35,562 bases of DNA from Prevotella sp. (GTDB lineage: Bacteria; Bacteroidota; Bacteroidia; Bacteroidales; Bacteroidaceae): positions 1 to 35,562 of the forward strand of contig JAFQGS010000127.1 in the NCBI GenBank assembly GCA_017415455.1, written 5' to 3'. Positions 17,378-26,353 of the stretch are shown here, one piece after another. Numbering within the stretch: the first letter of the stretch is position 1; every line of letters begins with the position of its first letter. Position numbers and translations under genes: made by a program. A model generated the notes under the pieces. That model had not been told where the DNA came from, ran no database searches, and saw nothing but the letters and a program-made list of their open reading frames with translations.

Positions 17378-18412
17378 ATGTTGAATTTTGAGATAAACGA
17401 AAGATTATTTCATTTTAAACGTCCTGCCGGAACATCAAGGGGGGTGTATACAATAAGAAAGTCTTGGTTTGTAACCATTACGGATGGCGAGAGAACAGGA
17501 GTGGGAGAGTGTGCGCCTCTGCCAAATCTTAGTTGTGACGATATTGAAGACTATGAAAAGGTTCTGCGAAATCTCTGTGCAAACTTTTCTGTTACCGGTC
17601 AAATCAACTATGAAATGTTGAGGCCTTATCCGTCTATGCTTTTTGGCATAGAGACAGCGTTGCTGTCTCTTGAGAAGGGCAACAGGCTTTTCGACACGCC
17701 ATTCTCAAGAGGTGAAGAGGGAATACCGTTTAACGGGCTTATATGGATGGGCTCCTTTGATGAAATGAGACAACAGGTGGATGAGAAAATCAGACAAGGG
17801 TTCAGGTGTATCAAAATAAAAATAGGAGCAATAGATTTTAATGAAGAGTTGGAGCTTATAAAATATATAAGGCAGCTATTCAGTAAAGAAGAGTTGGAGC
17901 TGAGGGTTGATGCGAATGGTGCATTTGGTTTTAATGAGGCAGCGGAGAAATTGGAGATTCTTTCACATTATGACATTCATTCCATAGAGCAGCCGATAAA
18001 GTCAAGACAATGGAAGGAGATGGCCGCATTGTGTAATTACTCGAAAATTCCAATCGCCCTTGACGAGGAACTGATAGGAATAAACATCTATGCAATGAAG
18101 CGCCAGATGCTGGAGATTATAAATCCACGATATATTGTTCTGAAGCCGTCGCTACACGGAGGTATGCGAGGAGTGAGAGAATGGGTGGAGATTGCTGATG
18201 CGTTGGGTATTGGAAGCTGGATAACAAGTGCGTTGGAGAGTAATATAGGACTTAATGCTGTAGCTCATTTGGCTGCAGATATATACGGACCAGACATCAC
18301 GTTCCATCAAGGCTTAGGCACAGGAATGCTTTTCCACGACAACATAGAGATGCCTCTCTATGTCAGAGACAGTAAAATGTTCTATGACATGAATGGTGGC
18401 AAGGTGTTTTGA
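17378..18412 (+). CDS. menC: o-Succinylbenzoate synthase
   Basis: This enolase-superfamily dehydratase makes o-succinylbenzoate from SHCHC. Starting at ATG 17378 rather than the TTG at 17366 gives 344 residues. The N-terminal capping domain is followed by a barrel with FRCIKIKIGAIDF (catalytic Lys pair), LRVDANGAFG, SIEQPIKS and IALDEELIG (metal ligands Asp, Glu, Asp), and IVLKPSLHGG (second catalytic Lys). The muconate-cycloisomerase/epimerase relatives look alike, but the operon settles the function. Confidence 0.93.
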   Translation: MLNFEINERLFHFKRPAGTSRGVYTIRKSWFVTITDGERTGVGECAPLPNLSCDDIEDYEKVLRNLCANFSVTGQINYEMLRPYPSMLFGIETALLSLEKGNRLFDTPFSRGEEGIPFNGLIWMGSFDEMRQQVDEKIRQGFRCIKIKIGAIDFNEELELIKYIRQLFSKEELELRVDANGAFGFNEAAEKLEILSHYDIHSIEQPIKSRQWKEMAALCNYSKIPIALDEELIGINIYAMKRQMLEIINPRYIVLKPSLHGGMRGVREWVEIADALGIGSWITSALESNIGLNAVAHLAADIYGPDITFHQGLGTGMLFHDNIEMPLYVRDSKMFYDMNGGKVF

Positions 18413-18445
18413 AGATAGTGTTTAATTGGAATATCCGTCACTTAC

Positions 18446-19411
18446 ATGCAATATACATTAGACGATTTCCTGAAAGAATGGAATGATTCCTCGGAAACAG
18501 TGACACTGAAAACAAGTGGTTCTACAGGAAAACCGAAAAATATAGAGTTGAAGAAGTCTGCAATGGTAGCAAGTGCCTTGCGGACATGTGACTTTCTTGG
18601 TCTTAGAAAGGGTGACACTGCTTTGTTGTGTTTGCCTTTGGAATATATTGCTGGCAAGATGATGGCTGTAAGAGCTATAGTAAGAGACCTCTCACTAAAA
18701 TCAGTCACAGCTTCCGGACATCCCTTAAAAGGGCAGAACCACTCATTTGATTTCGTGGCGATGACTCCGATGCAGGTGTACAATTCCCTGCAGGATGAGG
18801 AAGAGGAACGTGTGTTGCGCAAGATAAGGCATCTTATTATTGGAGGCGGGCATATAGATGAGGAATTGGAAGAAAGGTTAAGGGCATTCCCTAATGCCGT
18901 ATGGAGCACATACGGAATGACAGAGACGTTGTCTCATGTGGCAATGCGAAGGCTTAATGGTGATAACTATTCACAATGGTACCAACCGCTGAAGGATGTA
19001 ATGGTTGATGTTAATATGGATGGCTGTCTTGTCGTTCATGATAAGCTCACTTCTATAGGTCCTTTACATACAAACGACTTGGCCGAAATGAACATAATGG
19101 ACAGGTCGTTCAGGATTACAGGTCGTTTGGATAATGTTATTTGTTGCGGTGGATTGAAGTTTCAGATAGAGGAAATAGAGACAGAGATAAAGTCGCACAT
19201 AAACATTCCGTTTATAATCTCTAAACGCAGGGATAATAAGTTCGGATATGTTCCTGTTCTTGTTATGCAGTCGGTGAATGAAGATGATTTGAGAAAAGTA
19301 AAGCTGATTTGCGAGAATGTCCTTCCCAAATATAAAAGGCCTAAGGAGTATATACTCTCAGAGACCTTGCCTATGACAGAAACAGGCAAGCCGAAGAGGC
19401 TTCTATCTTAA
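18446..19411 (+). CDS. menE: o-Succinylbenzoate-CoA ligase
   Basis: This acyl-adenylating enzyme activates o-succinylbenzoate with CoA. At 321 residues it is a compact member of the ANL family. The phosphate loop is LKTSGSTGKPKNIELKK near residue 21. STYGMTETLSHVAMRRL carries the acyl-adenylate motif, and FRITGRLDNVICCGGLKFQIEEIE marks the hinge into the small C-terminal domain. The end MTETGKPKRLLS keeps the catalytic lysine. It lacks most of the N-terminal region of larger ligases, as other Bacteroidetes copies appear to. It is the last men gene here. The terminator hairpin begins inside its coding end. Confidence 0.93.
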   Translation: MQYTLDDFLKEWNDSSETVTLKTSGSTGKPKNIELKKSAMVASALRTCDFLGLRKGDTALLCLPLEYIAGKMMAVRAIVRDLSLKSVTASGHPLKGQNHSFDFVAMTPMQVYNSLQDEEEERVLRKIRHLIIGGGHIDEELEERLRAFPNAVWSTYGMTETLSHVAMRRLNGDNYSQWYQPLKDVMVDVNMDGCLVVHDKLTSIGPLHTNDLAEMNIMDRSFRITGRLDNVICCGGLKFQIEEIETEIKSHINIPFIISKRRDNKFGYVPVLVMQSVNEDDLRKVKLICENVLPKYKRPKEYILSETLPMTETGKPKRLLS

Positions 19412-19445
19412 TAGATATATTCCTCGGGCTTGCCTGCTTCTTATT
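19383..19445. terminator. Terminator overlapping menE stop
   Basis: CAGGCAAGCC (19383-19392) pairs with GGCTTGCCTG (19427-19436), with an inner GAGG/CCTC pair, and CTTCTTATT follows. The left arm lies within the menE coding sequence. It also faces the convergent OMP gene. Confidence 0.7.
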
Positions 19446-19539
19446 AATAAATCCGTAAACTAAACTAATAAACTTGTTTGTTGAGAAACTATTTGACGTC
19501 TGTCTGTATTCTTAAATGCTCCGAACGTTTTATAGTATA

Positions 19540-22488
19540 TTACATCATTGGTCTGCCTCCGCCAAAACCACCTCTTGGGAATCCACCCATAGGCATTCTG
19601 CCATTTCTGTTATCAGGGCGCATTTGCTTATTCTGATTTCTGGCATTCTTGCCACCAAACATGTTCAGCTTGTATATTACATGAAGCATCGCATAGCTGT
19701 TGACGCTGTTGTACCAAGTGTCGCTTCGCTGCATTGCGTTTATAGAGCGACTGAAGTTGCTTTGCCTTTTCAGAATGTCATAGAATTGTAGAGAGACATT
19801 CAGTGCCTTCCCTTTCAGGAATCCATGGCTGATCTGAGCATTCCAAATCAATTCATTTGTATTTGCGGCATCATCATTGTAGCCTCTTCTGCTATTCTGG
19901 TGCATATCTGTTGATATACTTGTTCCCCATGGCAAGTAAATGTTGATGGTGCCTCCGTAAGCAAACTGCCATGTGTCAAGATCGTTCTCACTTTGAAGAA
20001 GGTTCTTTGTGTGAGTATAATTCATAGAGCCATCAAGTTCCACTTCAAGCCAGTCTATTCTATAACTTCCTGCTAATCTCTCTCCGAGAGTTGTTGTTCG
20101 TGTTGTATTCTTCTGCGAATCTGAAGTCCTGTCAATGCTGAGATAATTAACATAATTGTTATATCTCAAAGTTGTATGTGTATTGACATTCCATCGTCCT
20201 ACGGAGTCGAGAGCTGTATTAAACATAAATCCTCCGGCTATGTTCCAATTGCCGTTAATATTTTCAGGCCGCGTTGTTCTTCCACCAGTTTTCTCATCAT
20301 AGGTAACCATATTACTGATGCTGTTTCTTGTATTGCTATAGTTCAGGTTAGCCATGATGGCTCTTTGCTTCTTTTGAATGTAATTATTATAGAATATATT
20401 CAGGTTGTTTGTGAATGATGGTTTCAGTCCGGGATTACCTTTCTTGATGTTCAGCGGGTTGCTGTCATCAGTGATATCCAGAAGGTCGCTCATACTTGGT
20501 TGTGACGATGTGCCTCGATATCTGATCCTGAGTTGGCTTAACTTTGAGAACCTGTATCTGAAGTCAATAGTAGGAGCTATGTTGACCACGTTTCTGGTAG
20601 TGTCTGTTTTTACTCCTTGGTAATTCTGTATGAAGTTTGTTCGTTGAGGCTGGATCATAACACCTGCATTCAGTCTGTATTTCTCTTTTATGACTCTCAA
20701 TGTGAGTTGAAAGTCATGTATATAGTTCTTGTATTCAGAGTATCTGCTCAAGTCTGTGTCAAGATAGTAGTCTAAAGGATTATTCAGGAGTGCGAAATAA
20801 CTATCCCATCCTCTGTACTTTGGAAAATCATTGTTGAAGAAGCTGTCGCCTGCATCGAATAAGTCAAAAGTAGATTTGTCGCTCTTGTTATATTTGTATG
20901 TAAATCTATAGTTGAACTGTAAGAATGCTGACTTGAATATAGGCTCGCTATAAGTTGCCTGTATATTATAGTTGATACTTTTTGTTGGAGTTATGCTGTA
21001 TCTATTGGTCTGGTATGTGGAATCGTTGCCAAGAGCATTCTGTATCATATACAGATGCACGTCAGACATAGACATACTCTTGCTCTCGCCATCACTGTAA
21101 TTGATTCTTGTTCGGAGCGTAATGTTTCTTCCTTTTGTATTAAGTTTACGGTTATATTGCAACATTGCGCTTACGGTCTTATTGTCACTATAAGAGAGAG
21201 AGCGATTACGTTGTGTATTCACCATAAGACTATCGTTGGCTAACATCTCTATAGACTCTTCTGCCAGCGGATCAGTGACATACAAATAAGGGTCTTCATT
21301 ATAAGATGCAGATGTGCTGTAATTGCTTCCGTCGCTTCTTGACAAACTGAAAGTAGGTCTGAATAGAATGTTTGTCATGCTATCTGGTTTCCATTCCAGT
21401 CTGAAGTTGGCATTCCAATTATTATTTCTTGAATAATTTTGGTTTATGCTATTAGAGAATGCTCCGATATTGCTTAGGAAACTCTCAGTAGATTGTTCAG
21501 AACGCACATCTCCGTTATTGTGATTCCATCTGACACTTCCATTAAGTTCAAGCTTGTCTCCGAAAATATGATTGATGTTTACTCCAACCATTTTTGACGT
21601 GTTAAGTCCATTCCTGTTTGCACCGAAGCGTCCACCGCCTCCACCTCCAGGGAATCCTTGGTCGTTGGTGTTGTTCGCATTGGCAAAAAGCATAAGTTTG
21701 GTTTTGTCATTGAAGTATCCACCCATCAGTCTCTCCGCATATCTGTCATGTGTACCAGCAGCAAGGTCTATGTTGGACATGAATCCCTTGTTCATTCCTT
21801 TTTTTATGCCGAAGTCTAAGACGGTCTCTTCCTCTCCGTCGTCTATACCTGTTACTTTTGCAAGATCGCTTTTCTCTTCGTAAGTCCTTATCTTCTCAAT
21901 AATTGATACAGGCAGGTTCTTCATGGCGGTTTTCGTATCTCCTGTCATGAACTCCTTGCCGTCAACCATGATTTTCTTTACTTCCTTTCCGTTAATGGTA
22001 ATCTTTCCGTCGTCATCAACCTGCGCTCCAGGCAGTTTCTTTACAAGTTCCTCAACAACAGAGCCTTCTGGTGTCCTGTAGGCGGAAGCGTTATATATAA
22101 AGGTGTCTTCCTTAACTACCACTTTTGCAGCCTGGCCAATAACTGTTGCTTCTTTAAGCATTATAGCATCAGCGCCAAAGATAAGCTCTCCGAGATTAAT
22201 GTCCTTATTCTGACTGATGGTGACATTTTTGCTAAAAGAGGTGTATCCGATATTTGTGAACTTTAATATGTATTTGCCGTTCTCAGGAGCGTTAATCTTA
22301 AAATTTCCATTCTCATCACTAAGTACTCCCTTTACAAATGAACTGTCAGTTTTGAGCAACTGTATGGTTGTCATCATAACAGCTTCTTTGGTGTCTCTGT
22401 CAATTAACTTTCCTATAATGGATTTGTTTTGTGCTTGTGTCATTGTAAATAACATAAGCAATAACATCTGTATAATATATCTTTTCAT
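19540..22488 (-). CDS. Outer-membrane beta-barrel protein with regulatory-like N-domain
   Basis: This large outer-membrane protein of the TonB-receptor-like Bacteroidetes family (outer membrane protein beta-barrel) has 982 residues from ATG 22488; the longer frame needs a TTG at 22515. It has a signal peptide (residues 1-20), then a carboxypeptidase-regulatory-like beta-sandwich (about 24-105). A plug-like region follows (VVEELVKKLPGAQVDDDGKITINGKEV), then a long barrel rich in Asn, Tyr and Ser. A Gly run (FPGGGGGGRFG) lies about residue 290, and the C-terminus is Gly/Arg/Pro-rich. No SusD partner is adjacent, so it is not part of a polysaccharide locus here. The ligand is unknown. Confidence 0.88.
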   Translation of the reverse strand: MKRYIIQMLLLMLFTMTQAQNKSIIGKLIDRDTKEAVMMTTIQLLKTDSSFVKGVLSDENGNFKINAPENGKYILKFTNIGYTSFSKNVTISQNKDINLGELIFGADAIMLKEATVIGQAAKVVVKEDTFIYNASAYRTPEGSVVEELVKKLPGAQVDDDGKITINGKEVKKIMVDGKEFMTGDTKTAMKNLPVSIIEKIRTYEEKSDLAKVTGIDDGEEETVLDFGIKKGMNKGFMSNIDLAAGTHDRYAERLMGGYFNDKTKLMLFANANNTNDQGFPGGGGGGRFGANRNGLNTSKMVGVNINHIFGDKLELNGSVRWNHNNGDVRSEQSTESFLSNIGAFSNSINQNYSRNNNWNANFRLEWKPDSMTNILFRPTFSLSRSDGSNYSTSASYNEDPYLYVTDPLAEESIEMLANDSLMVNTQRNRSLSYSDNKTVSAMLQYNRKLNTKGRNITLRTRINYSDGESKSMSMSDVHLYMIQNALGNDSTYQTNRYSITPTKSINYNIQATYSEPIFKSAFLQFNYRFTYKYNKSDKSTFDLFDAGDSFFNNDFPKYRGWDSYFALLNNPLDYYLDTDLSRYSEYKNYIHDFQLTLRVIKEKYRLNAGVMIQPQRTNFIQNYQGVKTDTTRNVVNIAPTIDFRYRFSKLSQLRIRYRGTSSQPSMSDLLDITDDSNPLNIKKGNPGLKPSFTNNLNIFYNNYIQKKQRAIMANLNYSNTRNSISNMVTYDEKTGGRTTRPENINGNWNIAGGFMFNTALDSVGRWNVNTHTTLRYNNYVNYLSIDRTSDSQKNTTRTTTLGERLAGSYRIDWLEVELDGSMNYTHTKNLLQSENDLDTWQFAYGGTINIYLPWGTSISTDMHQNSRRGYNDDAANTNELIWNAQISHGFLKGKALNVSLQFYDILKRQSNFSRSINAMQRSDTWYNSVNSYAMLHVIYKLNMFGGKNARNQNKQMRPDNRNGRMPMGGFPRGGFGGGRPMM

Positions 22489-22606
22489 TTTTATAAATGT
22501 TAATTTCGTGTTCAAAATACTTTTATTTAGACATGATAAAATTACAGAAGTTTAATTTAGTGCAGTTAAAAATGATAAAAAACTTATGTTTATCGCTTAT
22601 AATTCT

Positions 22607-22614
22607 TACTTTTG
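22607..22614 (+). promoter_or_regulatory. -7 box for aroB
   Basis: TACTTTTG lies 18 bp upstream of the aroB ATG at 22633, which allows only a short leader. The -33 element is weak. Confidence 0.55.
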
Positions 22615-22632
22615 CATTATAAAATTTAAGGT

Positions 22633-23682
22633 ATGGAACAGAAGGTTGTTATTTCGTACAATTTAGGTAATGATATATTATCAGCGATAGAAGGTTGCGA
22701 ACACGATATAATATTTATCATTACAGACACTAACACTTCAGAGGCATGTTTACCGGTTTTGGCTAAGGTAAAGGAATTGAATGACGCAATCAATATAATA
22801 GTTAAAGCAACAGACTGTAATAAAAATCTGGAATCACTTGCTGAAATCTGGACATTACTTTGCACAAAAGGGGCTACGAGGCATTCGTGTGTGATAAATC
22901 TCGGTGGCGGGATGATAACTGATTTAGGAGGCTTTGCTGCTTCCACATTCAAGCGAGGAGTGAATTTCATTAACATACCCACAACATTACTTGCAATGGT
23001 AGATGCGTCGGTAGGTGGAAAGACGGGAATAAACTTTTGTGGTTTAAAGAATGAAGTCGGTGTTTTCAATAATGCTAAATATGTAATACTCTGCACAGAG
23101 TTCCTGAAAACGCTTGATTCTGAGAATATACGTTCTGGTTATGCGGAAATGCTTAAGCACGGTTTGCTTAGCAATAATACAATGTGGGCAGAACTTATTA
23201 ACTTTGATCTTGATAATCCAAATCTGATACAACTGCAAAAGATGGTTGGTGACAGTGTTGGTGTTAAGGCAGATATAGTGGCGAAAGATCCGCTTGAAAT
23301 GAATTTGCGTAAGGCTCTGAATCTGGGACACACAATAGGTCATGCCTTTGAGTCATTTGCAATGAAAAAGGGTAATCCTGTATTACATGGGTATGCTGTT
23401 GCATATGGAATGATATGTGAACTTTATTTAAGTGTTGTAAAGACAGGATTCCCTGTGGACAAGATGAGGCAAACAGTCTCTTACATAAAAGAATATTTTG
23501 GCAAGATGATAATTACTTGTGATGATTATGATGAGCTTTATGAGTTGATGAAACATGACAAGAAGAATACGTCTGACCAAATTAATTTCACTCTGTTGGG
23601 AGAAGTGGGGGATATTAGAATAGATAATTTTATAGATAAGAAAGATATTTATGATTCTCTTGACTTTTATAGAGAATGTTAG
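22633..23682 (+). CDS. aroB: 3-Dehydroquinate synthase
   Basis: This NAD- and metal-dependent enzyme carries out the second step of the shikimate pathway. It feeds chorismate, the precursor used by the men operon upstream. The 349-residue length is typical. Motifs are NLGGGMITDLGGFAASTFKRGVNF, IPTTLLAMVDASVGGKTGIN, SGYAEMLKHGLL (metal-binding Glu) and LNLGHTIGHAFE (metal-binding His). It stands alone, with divergent OMP and convergent purN neighbours. Confidence 0.96.
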   Translation: MEQKVVISYNLGNDILSAIEGCEHDIIFIITDTNTSEACLPVLAKVKELNDAINIIVKATDCNKNLESLAEIWTLLCTKGATRHSCVINLGGGMITDLGGFAASTFKRGVNFINIPTTLLAMVDASVGGKTGINFCGLKNEVGVFNNAKYVILCTEFLKTLDSENIRSGYAEMLKHGLLSNNTMWAELINFDLDNPNLIQLQKMVGDSVGVKADIVAKDPLEMNLRKALNLGHTIGHAFESFAMKKGNPVLHGYAVAYGMICELYLSVVKTGFPVDKMRQTVSYIKEYFGKMIITCDDYDELYELMKHDKKNTSDQINFTLLGEVGDIRIDNFIDKKDIYDSLDFYREC

Positions 23683-23700
23683 TACGATGAGTTGATTTGT

Positions 23701-23745
23701 ATAAACCACATAACCACCTTGAAACAAGGTGGTTATGTGGTTTAT
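23701..23745. terminator. Perfect 21-bp hairpin between aroB and purN
   Basis: The arms at 23701-23721 and 23725-23745 are exact reverse complements of 21 bp, with an AAA loop. It starts 18 bp after the aroB stop. No T-run follows on plus. The arms are long for a simple terminator. It may be a bidirectional terminator or a 3'-end stabiliser for the convergent pair. Confidence 0.75.
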
Positions 23746-23858
23746 GGTAAAGTCTTGGGTAAAAGGTTGTAATATTATTGTTGTCTGACGAATCTCTTTT
23801 GTTGTGATGTGTCCTTTATGACGTACTTTATTAACGAGCAAATAGGGCTATGGTGAAA

Positions 23859-24431
23859 TTAGTCTTTATAATTCATCAAAACACTTTCAATGGTTGAGGG
23901 GTAGTATCTCTTCTCAAGTTCATGTACCTTGTGTTCAATATCCTCAACAGAATCTTCTTCTGTAATTGGACAGCTGAATTGTGCAATATGCTCACCGTTG
24001 TCGTATATCTCGTCAATAAAATGGATTGTTATGCCTGTCTTTGTGTCACCGGATTCTTTTACAGCAACGTGCACGTTTCTTCCATACATTCCCTTGCCGC
24101 CGTATTTGGGAAGTAATGAGGGGTGTATGTTAATGATGCGCTGCTTGTATTTGTTAAGGATGAAAGTTGGTACCATGAGCAGAAATCCTGCCAATATGAT
24201 AAACTCTATATTATTTGAATCGAGAATATCCATCACTTTCTTTTCATTTCTGAAATCATCTTTACTGATGATACATGTAGGTACGTTTAGATTCTGGGCT
24301 CTTGTTAGAGCATAAGCATCTGCTTTGTTGCTTATTACTAACGCAACCTTTATTGTCTTGGAATGCTGGAAATGTTTTATGATATTCTCACAGTTTGTTC
24401 CGCTTCCCGAAGCTAAAATTGCTATATTCAT
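23859..24431 (-). CDS. purN: Phosphoribosylglycinamide formyltransferase
   Basis: This enzyme formylates GAR with 10-formyl-THF in purine synthesis. The 190 residues have the N-terminal ILASGSGTNCENI phosphate-binding loop and the catalytic core INIHPSLLPKYGGKGMYG (Asn and His). ESGDTKTGITIHFIDEIYDNGEHIAQ then carries the conserved Asp. It lies 60 bp after the S4-domain gene on the same strand, so it could be the last gene of the rplY-pth-hslR group. Confidence 0.95.
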   Translation of the reverse strand: MNIAILASGSGTNCENIIKHFQHSKTIKVALVISNKADAYALTRAQNLNVPTCIISKDDFRNEKKVMDILDSNNIEFIILAGFLLMVPTFILNKYKQRIINIHPSLLPKYGGKGMYGRNVHVAVKESGDTKTGITIHFIDEIYDNGEHIAQFSCPITEEDSVEDIEHKVHELEKRYYPSTIESVLMNYKD

Positions 24432-24491
24432 TGTTTTGTTTGTAGATTAGATAAATATAATTCAAGTATTTTGGTTTGAATGACACGATAT

Positions 24492-24926
24492 TTAATCGTC
24501 ATATTCTTCAAAGTCGTCACTGTCAAAATCAAATATTTCTGGTTCTATAAATGCGTCAAGACTTCTTCTCTCTTTCTTTGTAGGTCTTCCTGTTCCACGA
24601 GCTCTGTCTATGAATCCGCTAATACGGCTCATTTCCAATAGCTCGTATTGTTTTGGAGCTGTAACGTTCTCGTATATGAGCGGGATTAATTTTGCACCAA
24701 CTCTCTGCTCTATACATTTAATAACCTTGAAGGAATAGGTTATAGGTGGTTTCCTTACATCTATTACTACACCTTCTTTAATTAAGTGAGAAGGCTTGAC
24801 GTTGTTCCCATTAATCATTACCCTTCCGTTTTTGCAGGCATTGGATGCTATCGAACGTGTTTTGAATATGCGAGCAGCCCAAAGCCATTTGTCAATACGA
24901 GATTCTGTTAATCCTTTGACATCCAT
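24492..24926 (-). CDS. hslR: S4-domain RNA-binding protein, Hsp15-like
   Basis: This 144-residue protein has an N-terminal S4 RNA-binding domain (RIDKWLWAARIFKTRSIASNACKNGRVMING). Then comes the Hsp15-specific tail (GTGRPTKKERRSLDAF). A very acidic C-terminus follows (DFDSDDFEEYDD). Hsp15 rescues stalled 50S subunits carrying peptidyl-tRNA, which fits its place 3 bp after pth. The gene symbol follows the E. coli homologue, and the function here is inferred. Confidence 0.88.
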   Translation of the reverse strand: MDVKGLTESRIDKWLWAARIFKTRSIASNACKNGRVMINGNNVKPSHLIKEGVVIDVRKPPITYSFKVIKCIEQRVGAKLIPLIYENVTAPKQYELLEMSRISGFIDRARGTGRPTKKERRSLDAFIEPEIFDFDSDDFEEYDD

Positions 24927-24929
24927 CTC

Positions 24930-25496
24930 TTACTTTCTCTTATTGTATTGGTTCATGGTTATATTTATGCCAGCAAGAACAAAACTTTTAATTATTTCTG
25001 TTGCTGTTTCCATCACAGGTTCTAATGTTTTCAGTTCTTCGCTGTCATATTTCCCTAACACCCATTGTACTTGCATACCTTTAGGGAAGTCGTTTCCTAT
25101 ACCTACTCTCAGTCGTGGATATTGTTGTCCGATGAGTTGTTGAATATGTCCTAAGCCGTTGTGGCCTCCATTGCTGCCGTTTGCCTTAAGTCTCATTGAG
25201 CCAAGTGGTAATGATAAATCGTCAACAACAACAAGAAGGTTCTCCTGTGGGATGTTTTCCTTTTGCAACCAATATCTTACTGCGTTTCCACTGAGGTTCA
25301 TAAAGGTTGTTGGCTTAAGCAAATAGACTTTCCTGCCTTTTATTGTGGTTTGTGAGACAAAACCATATCTTTTATCTTCAAAAATAATATTGGACGCCTT
25401 TGCGAAAGCGTCCAATATCATAAAACCTGTATTGTGGCGTGTGTTGTGATATTCCATACCTGGATTTCCCAACCCCACAATTAAGTATTTCTCCAT
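24930..25496 (-). CDS. pth: Peptidyl-tRNA hydrolase
   Basis: This enzyme frees tRNA from dropped-off peptidyl-tRNAs. The 188-residue protein has [25 protein letters not shown] with the catalytic His near residue 21. It also has [14 protein letters not shown] (Asn) and [27 protein letters not shown] (Asp and the conserved GGHNGL). It lies 29 bp after rplY and 3 bp before hslR, a translation-quality cluster. Confidence 0.96.
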   Translation of the reverse strand: MEKYLIVGLGNPGMEYHNTRHNTGFMILDAFAKASNIIFEDKRYGFVSQTTIKGRKVYLLKPTTFMNLSGNAVRYWLQKENIPQENLLVVVDDLSLPLGSMRLKANGSNGGHNGLGHIQQLIGQQYPRLRVGIGNDFPKGMQVQWVLGKYDSEELKTLEPVMETATEIIKSFVLAGINITMNQYNKRK

Positions 25497-25525
25497 TTAT
25501 ATCTTTTTGTGATATATGTAAATGA

Positions 25526-26128
25526 TTACTTACCTTCTTTAGCAGCCTGTGCAGCAGCGTTTGACTTACGTGTAGCCTTGATAGAGCAAACAACAACCTC
25601 TTTGCTTGTAGCCATCTCAAGACCCTCGAATTTCAAATCGCCAACTTTGATGCTCTTGCCAATAGTAAGGTCAGTCACATCAATGTCAAGGTGCTCAGGA
25701 ATGTTCTGGTAACATGCTTTTACATTGATCTTGCGGATAGACAAGTTCATACGTCCACCATCACGAATACCCTGTGCAAGACCATTGAGCTGTACTGGAA
25801 TTCCAATAACGATTGGCTTGTTCTCACTAACCTCGTAGAAATCTACATGGAGAAGTGCGTCTGTTACTGGATGGAACTGCAACTCCTTGAGTACAGCCTT
25901 ACGCTCTTCACCGTCAATGTTGAGGTTTACAACATAAACATGAGGAGTGTAAACAACCTTACGCAATTCGCTGGTAGAAGCAACAAAAGACATTGCTACT
26001 GGCAGTCCGTTTTCATCCTTTGTCTCACCGTAAATGTTGCATGGTACGAGACCTTCTTTACGCAACATCTTTGAAGCTTTTTTTCCAAGGTCGCTTCTTT
26101 TCTGACCTGTTACATTAATTTCTCTCAT
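25526..26128 (-). CDS. rplY: Ribosomal protein bL25, long Ctc form
   Basis: This 5S rRNA-binding protein of the large subunit has 200 residues with an N-terminal L25 domain (about 1-90) and the extra C-terminal Ctc domain seen in general stress forms. It ends in an Ala/Lys-rich tail. Typical segments are RSDLGKKASKMLRKEGLVPCNIYG and HVDFYEV. It heads the rplY-pth-hslR operon, behind a -7 box at 26217-26224 and a leader of about 80 nt. Confidence 0.94.
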   Translation of the reverse strand: MREINVTGQKRSDLGKKASKMLRKEGLVPCNIYGETKDENGLPVAMSFVASTSELRKVVYTPHVYVVNLNIDGEERKAVLKELQFHPVTDALLHVDFYEVSENKPIVIGIPVQLNGLAQGIRDGGRMNLSIRKINVKACYQNIPEHLDIDVTDLTIGKSIKVGDLKFEGLEMATSKEVVVCSIKATRKSNAAAQAAKEGK

Positions 26129-26182
26129 AATGTGTTACTCTAAATTAAGTTAAAAAATGCTTAATCCACCATCACACGAAAT

Positions 26183-26198
26183 CATACATTCATGTATG
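26183..26198 (-). other. Short palindrome in rplY leader
   Basis: CATACAT and ATGTATG lie 2 nt apart in the predicted leader of rplY. It could be a protein site or a weak RNA hairpin. Confidence 0.35.
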
Positions 26199-26216
26199 TG
26201 CTTGAAAAAAGCGGTG

Positions 26217-26224
26217 CAAAGGTA
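26217..26224 (-). promoter_or_regulatory. -7 box for rplY operon
   Basis: Minus-strand TACCTTTG fits the consensus. No clear TTG lies at the -33 distance, only an A/T tract. Confidence 0.6.
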
Positions 26225-26284
26225 TTGATTTTTATTTGAAAAAAAAAATATATCAATAAAAAACGCATAAAAACATGTTGTTTC

Positions 26285-26315
26285 TTGCGTGTGAATGTAT
26301 TTTTAAGTAAATTTG
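26285..26315 (+). promoter_or_regulatory. Promoter for the nusB operon; fixes its start
   Basis: TTG (26285-26287), a 20-bp spacer and TAAATTTG (26308-26315) match the consensus. The transcript should begin near 26322, so the longer frame from 26285 cannot be used and ATG 26354 is the start. Confidence 0.7.
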
Positions 26316-26353
26316 CAAAAGAATATAGTGGTAATATACATTATTTATTTAGA

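Noticed and set aside
19540..22488. SusC-type polysaccharide utilisation locus
   Set aside because: There is no SusD partner or glycoside hydrolase nearby, and the barrel looks like the other OMP family.
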